NCBI GenBank assembly: GCA_022562915.1
Contig: JADFOJ010000012.1
Coordinates: 1-51,196 of the forward strand
Reading direction: 5' to 3'
Length of the DNA: 51,196 nt
From: Planctomycetota bacterium
Lineage (GTDB): Bacteria; Planctomycetota; Phycisphaerae; Phycisphaerales; SM1A02
Under the pieces are notes generated by a model. That model did not search any database and had not been told where the DNA came from. It was given only the letters and a program-made list of their open reading frames with translations. This document shows positions 48,746 to 51,196 of the stretch, piece after piece (the stretch's first letter is position 1; the number at the start of each line of letters is the position of its first letter). The translations under genes and the position numbers were made by a program.

Positions 48746-50218
48746 CTATGCACTACGCAGCCCCTGGGCCAGGACCTCTCGCAGCGGGGCGAGGTGCCTC
48801 TCGAACCTGCGCCAGCGCCCCATCGAGCTGCGGTAGATCGGCCGGTTCACCTGGTCGCGGCTGAGCGTGAGCACCTGGCGATTCGACTCGAAGAAGCGCA
48901 CGCACCGGTCGTCCCAGTCGAGACCGCAGAACTCCAGCAGGCGACGGACGACACCCTCCAGGTCCTGAACGAGCTCTTCGTAGACCAGCTCGAACATCGG
49001 CTCGTCCAGCACCTCCCGCCAGTGCTCCATGAGCGCCAGGTAATCGTTGTAGTACATCCCGAGCGCCCGCAGATCCCCGAACACCGCGGGCGTCCCGACG
49101 GGGAACCTGTTCACGTAGCAGGAAACGCAGGTGTCCAGCGGGTCACGCCGCGTGTGGATGATCCGGGCCCGCGGCAGGATCGCCCCAAGAACGCCCAGAT
49201 GCGCGAAGTTCGGCAACTGCTTGTCACAGATCCGTTGGGCCGACGGCGCGAGGCTGCGAAGACCGTCCAGGTACGTCCTGCCCAGCGCATCGACGTCGTC
49301 GGGCTCGAGGTCCCGGATGCATTGCGGATACGGCAGCGTGGAACCGATCCGCCGGCTCATGCCGGAGACCAGGTCCGCCAGGAGGGAGAGCTCGCCGGCG
49401 CCATGCGCCTTCGGGTGCGCGTCGATGATCTGCTCGACGAGCGTCGACCCCGATCGATAGACACCGACAATGGCGACGGCAAGCTCCGAGTCGATCGAGG
49501 CTCGCGGCAGGGCCCGCATCGAATCGCGATCGAAGATCCTTTTAAGGGTGTCGAACGACTCGCTCACCGCGGCCGAGTCGACGGGCGCGGGGTCCGCCTT
49601 GTTGCCGCGCGTGTACGCCTCGAATGCCTCGTCGTAGTTGCCTGCTTTCTCGTGGGCGGCACCGAGAGCGAACCACAGGCTCTGGCGGATCGGCCAGACA
49701 GCCTCGTCTTCGACGTGCCGCGAGGCGACCTCGATCGCCTGTTCGTAGTCGCCGCCGCCGGTAGCGGCCGAGGCCCAGGCGACCGCCATGCTGATGTCTT
49801 CGGTCCCCGCCTCGACGTACGGCGCGAGTAGTCGGCGGGCCTTGTCCGGGGCGCGGTCGCGACAATGGACGTGCGCCTTGCCGGCAAGGGCGGAAGAACA
49901 CCCCGCGTCGAGCTTGAGCGCCTTGTCGTAACGCAGCAGCGCCAGGCGGTTGCGCCCCGCCGTCGCCAGCACGTCGCCGAGCTTGACGTGATACCTGACG
50001 ACTCTCGGCGCCAGCGCCACCGCCCGGGCCAGGAGCGTCGCCGCCTGATCGTGCCGCCCCCGCATGCTCTCGAGTTGGCCCAGCTGCGCCATCGCCTGAT
50101 GGCTTCGGGTGTCGGACTCCAGGATCTGCCGGCACAGGAGCCTCGCAGCGTGCATGTCGCCGGCGTTCAAAAGGTCCAGGACCTCGCCGATCGCGGTGTT
50201 CCGACGAGACACGGTCAC
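48746..50218 (-). CDS. TPR-containing sulfotransferase
   Basis: The 490-aa product has N-terminal tetratricopeptide repeats (about 1-200; HQAMAQLGQLESMRGRHDQA, YHVKLGDVLATAGRNRLALL) and a C-terminal sulfotransferase domain. Its PAPS-binding loop is VGVYRSGSTLVEQIID, followed by KQLPNFAHLG and IIHTRRDPLDTCVSCYVN. This architecture is like protein-tyrosine or glycan sulfotransferases; the acceptor is unknown. The GTG start overlaps the NuoI stop as GTGA. A nearby second GTG (50212) could also serve. Confidence 0.88.
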   Translation of the reverse strand: MTVSRRNTAIGEVLDLLNAGDMHAARLLCRQILESDTRSHQAMAQLGQLESMRGRHDQAATLLARAVALAPRVVRYHVKLGDVLATAGRNRLALLRYDKALKLDAGCSSALAGKAHVHCRDRAPDKARRLLAPYVEAGTEDISMAVAWASAATGGGDYEQAIEVASRHVEDEAVWPIRQSLWFALGAAHEKAGNYDEAFEAYTRGNKADPAPVDSAAVSESFDTLKRIFDRDSMRALPRASIDSELAVAIVGVYRSGSTLVEQIIDAHPKAHGAGELSLLADLVSGMSRRIGSTLPYPQCIRDLEPDDVDALGRTYLDGLRSLAPSAQRICDKQLPNFAHLGVLGAILPRARIIHTRRDPLDTCVSCYVNRFPVGTPAVFGDLRALGMYYNDYLALMEHWREVLDEPMFELVYEELVQDLEGVVRRLLEFCGLDWDDRCVRFFESNRQVLTLSRDQVNRPIYRSSMGRWRRFERHLAPLREVLAQGLRSA

Positions 50219-50772
50219 ATCGGCTTGTCTTCGATCGTCTGGTCGTAGACTTCCAGCAGCTTCTCGCGATCGAAGATCATTTCCTGCCGGGTGAGGCCGG
50301 TGATCTGGTAATGCGGGGTCAACTCGATGGCGTCGCAGGGGCATGCCTCCTCGCACATCCCGCAGTAGATACAGCGCAGCTCGTCGATATCGAACTGCTT
50401 GGGGTATTTCTCACGGTCCGGCCATGGAGACTCCTCGGCGACGATGTGTATGCAGTTCGCCGGACACGCCGTCGCGCACATGAAGCACGCCACGCACCGG
50501 ACGCGGCCGTCCTCGTCACGGTTGAGCCGGTGAACGCCGCGGAAGTTGTCGCGGAACAACCCACCTTCCTCGACGGGGCGGTCCTCCCGCTTCTCCTCGG
50601 GGTACTGCACCACCCAGATGTTCTTCTTCGTCTTGCCGTCGCGGCCGACGTTCTGGAAGAGGTGCCGCAGCGTCGTGCCGAGTCCCTGCAGGATCGCCGG
50701 AACGTACAGGCTCTCGGTCCGATTGAGCCGGGTCGGCGTGACGTCGATGATGTCCTGGTCGCTGATGGTCAT
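50215..50772 (-). CDS. nuoI: NuoI-like 8Fe ferredoxin subunit of complex I
   Basis: The 185-aa product holds two [4Fe-4S] motifs, CVACFMCATACP and CIYCGMCEEACP, with the conserved NuoI region before them (LQGLGTTLRHLF; FRGVHRLNRDEDG). It passes electrons in the peripheral arm of NADH:quinone oxidoreductase. No other nuo gene is in the window, and its neighbours are a sulfotransferase and an AtpZ-like gene, so it stands outside the usual nuo operon. ATG 50772 fits the family start. Confidence 0.92.
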   Translation of the reverse strand: MTISDQDIIDVTPTRLNRTESLYVPAILQGLGTTLRHLFQNVGRDGKTKKNIWVVQYPEEKREDRPVEEGGLFRDNFRGVHRLNRDEDGRVRCVACFMCATACPANCIHIVAEESPWPDREKYPKQFDIDELRCIYCGMCEEACPCDAIELTPHYQITGLTRQEMIFDREKLLEVYDQTIEDKPM

Positions 50773-50831
50773 GTGGCGGCCCGGGGCCCTTATGTCTACA
50801 GTGTACCAGCGAATTCGAGAAATACTTCACA

Positions 50832-51167
50832 ATGTCGCCCGGCACGGAAACCCAGGGTCCCTCTCGACGTCATGAGTCGGACGCCGAGATCCGGGTGGGC
50901 TGGAAAATGAGCGGCCTGGGCATGGAGGTCGCGGCCCAGGTAGCGGCCGGAGCCATGCTCGGCTGGCTCTACGACCGGTGGCGCGGCACGGGGTCGACCG
51001 GCCTGCTCGTCGGGGCCGTTGCCGGGATCGCGGTCGGTCTCTGGAGCCTGGTCCGGGGGGCGTTGAAACTCAACCGCGAACTGGAGCGTCACAGCCCCAC
51101 CGCGGGTCGAGCCGTCGCCCTGCCGCCGGACGAAGAGGACCCGGACGACTGGGAGCGCGACGAGTGA
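50832..51167 (+). CDS. AtpZ/AtpI-like protein
   Basis: The 111-aa product has two membrane helices (about 28-45, MEVAAQVAAGAMLGWLYDRW; and about 52-74, TGLLVGAVAGIAVGLWSLVR) separated by a short loop, and an acidic tail (PPDEEDPDDWERDE). This is the layout of the AtpZ/AtpI group coded at the head of F-type ATP synthase operons, proposed to help c-ring assembly or Mg2+ uptake. Divergent from nuoI with a 59-base gap. Another gene seems to start right after it. Confidence 0.8.
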   Translation: MSPGTETQGPSRRHESDAEIRVGWKMSGLGMEVAAQVAAGAMLGWLYDRWRGTGSTGLLVGAVAGIAVGLWSLVRGALKLNRELERHSPTAGRAVALPPDEEDPDDWERDE

Positions 51168-51171
51168 ACCG

Positions 51172-51196
51172 ATGACTGCCAGCGCGATCCACGACC
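51172..51196 (+). CDS. Start of a further gene, cut by window end
   Basis: ATG 51172 follows the AtpZ-like stop by four bases and reads MTASAIHD to the edge. After an AtpZ-type gene an ATP synthase subunit would be expected, but eight residues cannot show it. Confidence 0.3.

Noticed and set aside
1..51196. tRNA, rRNA or known riboswitch
   Set aside because: No cloverleaf, rRNA-like stretch or riboswitch core was recognised by eye on either strand; a covariance search would settle it.

Overview
The window looks like a contig from a GC-rich Gram-negative bacterium of the Planctomycetota, most likely class Phycisphaerae. This is inference from protein character. Secreted proteins end in repeats of the form DxDGDGxVGITDFLxLLAxWG (dockerin-like), and two of them carry GACC-type cysteine repeats near the N terminus. 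There is also a squalene-hopene cyclase, a lipid A-type acyltransferase, many short lipoproteins, ECF sigma factor operons, and frequent ATGA/GTGA stop-start overlaps. No rRNA, tRNA or CRISPR array was recognised.

Layout. 1-1.75 kb: AT-richer remnant of an SMC/Rad50-like ATPase, frameshifted and cut off, probably foreign. 2-3.8 kb: two minus-strand lipoprotein genes ending in a long perfect hairpin. 3.9-4.65 kb: broken MddA/NnrU-like methyltransferase. 5-6.7 kb: ECF sigma factor plus DUF4349 membrane protein. 6.7-9.2 kb: M28 peptidase and a divergent TMTC-type membrane glycosyltransferase with TPRs. 9.2-10.05 kb: remains of an AbiEi/AbiEii toxin-antitoxin pair. 10.1-16.6 kb: S9 peptidase, RluA-type pseudouridine synthase, squalene-hopene cyclase, FIST sensor protein. 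16.7-24.5 kb: plus-strand run with a GspE/PilB ATPase, coiled-coil protein, LpxL-like acyltransferase, CheY-like receiver, small conserved proteins and a Na/Pi cotransporter. 24.8-31.5 kb: minus-strand seven-gene run (ECF sigma, membrane protein, exported protein, DppC, DppD, cyanophycinase-like hydrolase, M3 oligopeptidase), which reads as peptide import and breakdown under its own sigma factor. 31.5-38.1 kb: CaCA antiporter, HU-dnaB pair, lipoprotein, TrkA-TrkH potassium uptake. 38.1-48.7 kb: secreted FG-GAP and GACC/dockerin-like proteins, a pentameric ligand-gated ion channel, MsrA, an STN-domain protein, an exported class V aminotransferase-like protein and a DUF4870 protein. 48.7-51.2 kb: TPR-sulfotransferase, an orphan NuoI, and an AtpZ/AtpI-like protein that probably opens an ATP synthase operon.

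The most unusual feature is a family of about 50-150 bp nested palindromic elements with conserved outer arms (GGTGGCACGGTYGA ... TCRACCGTGCCACC) and interchangeable inner hairpins. There are four full copies and one half copy, all just downstream of stop codons. One carries a 19-bp tandem array, and one abuts a truncated gene. Several genes are interrupted by single-base shifts, so the window mixes real gene decay with possible assembly errors.
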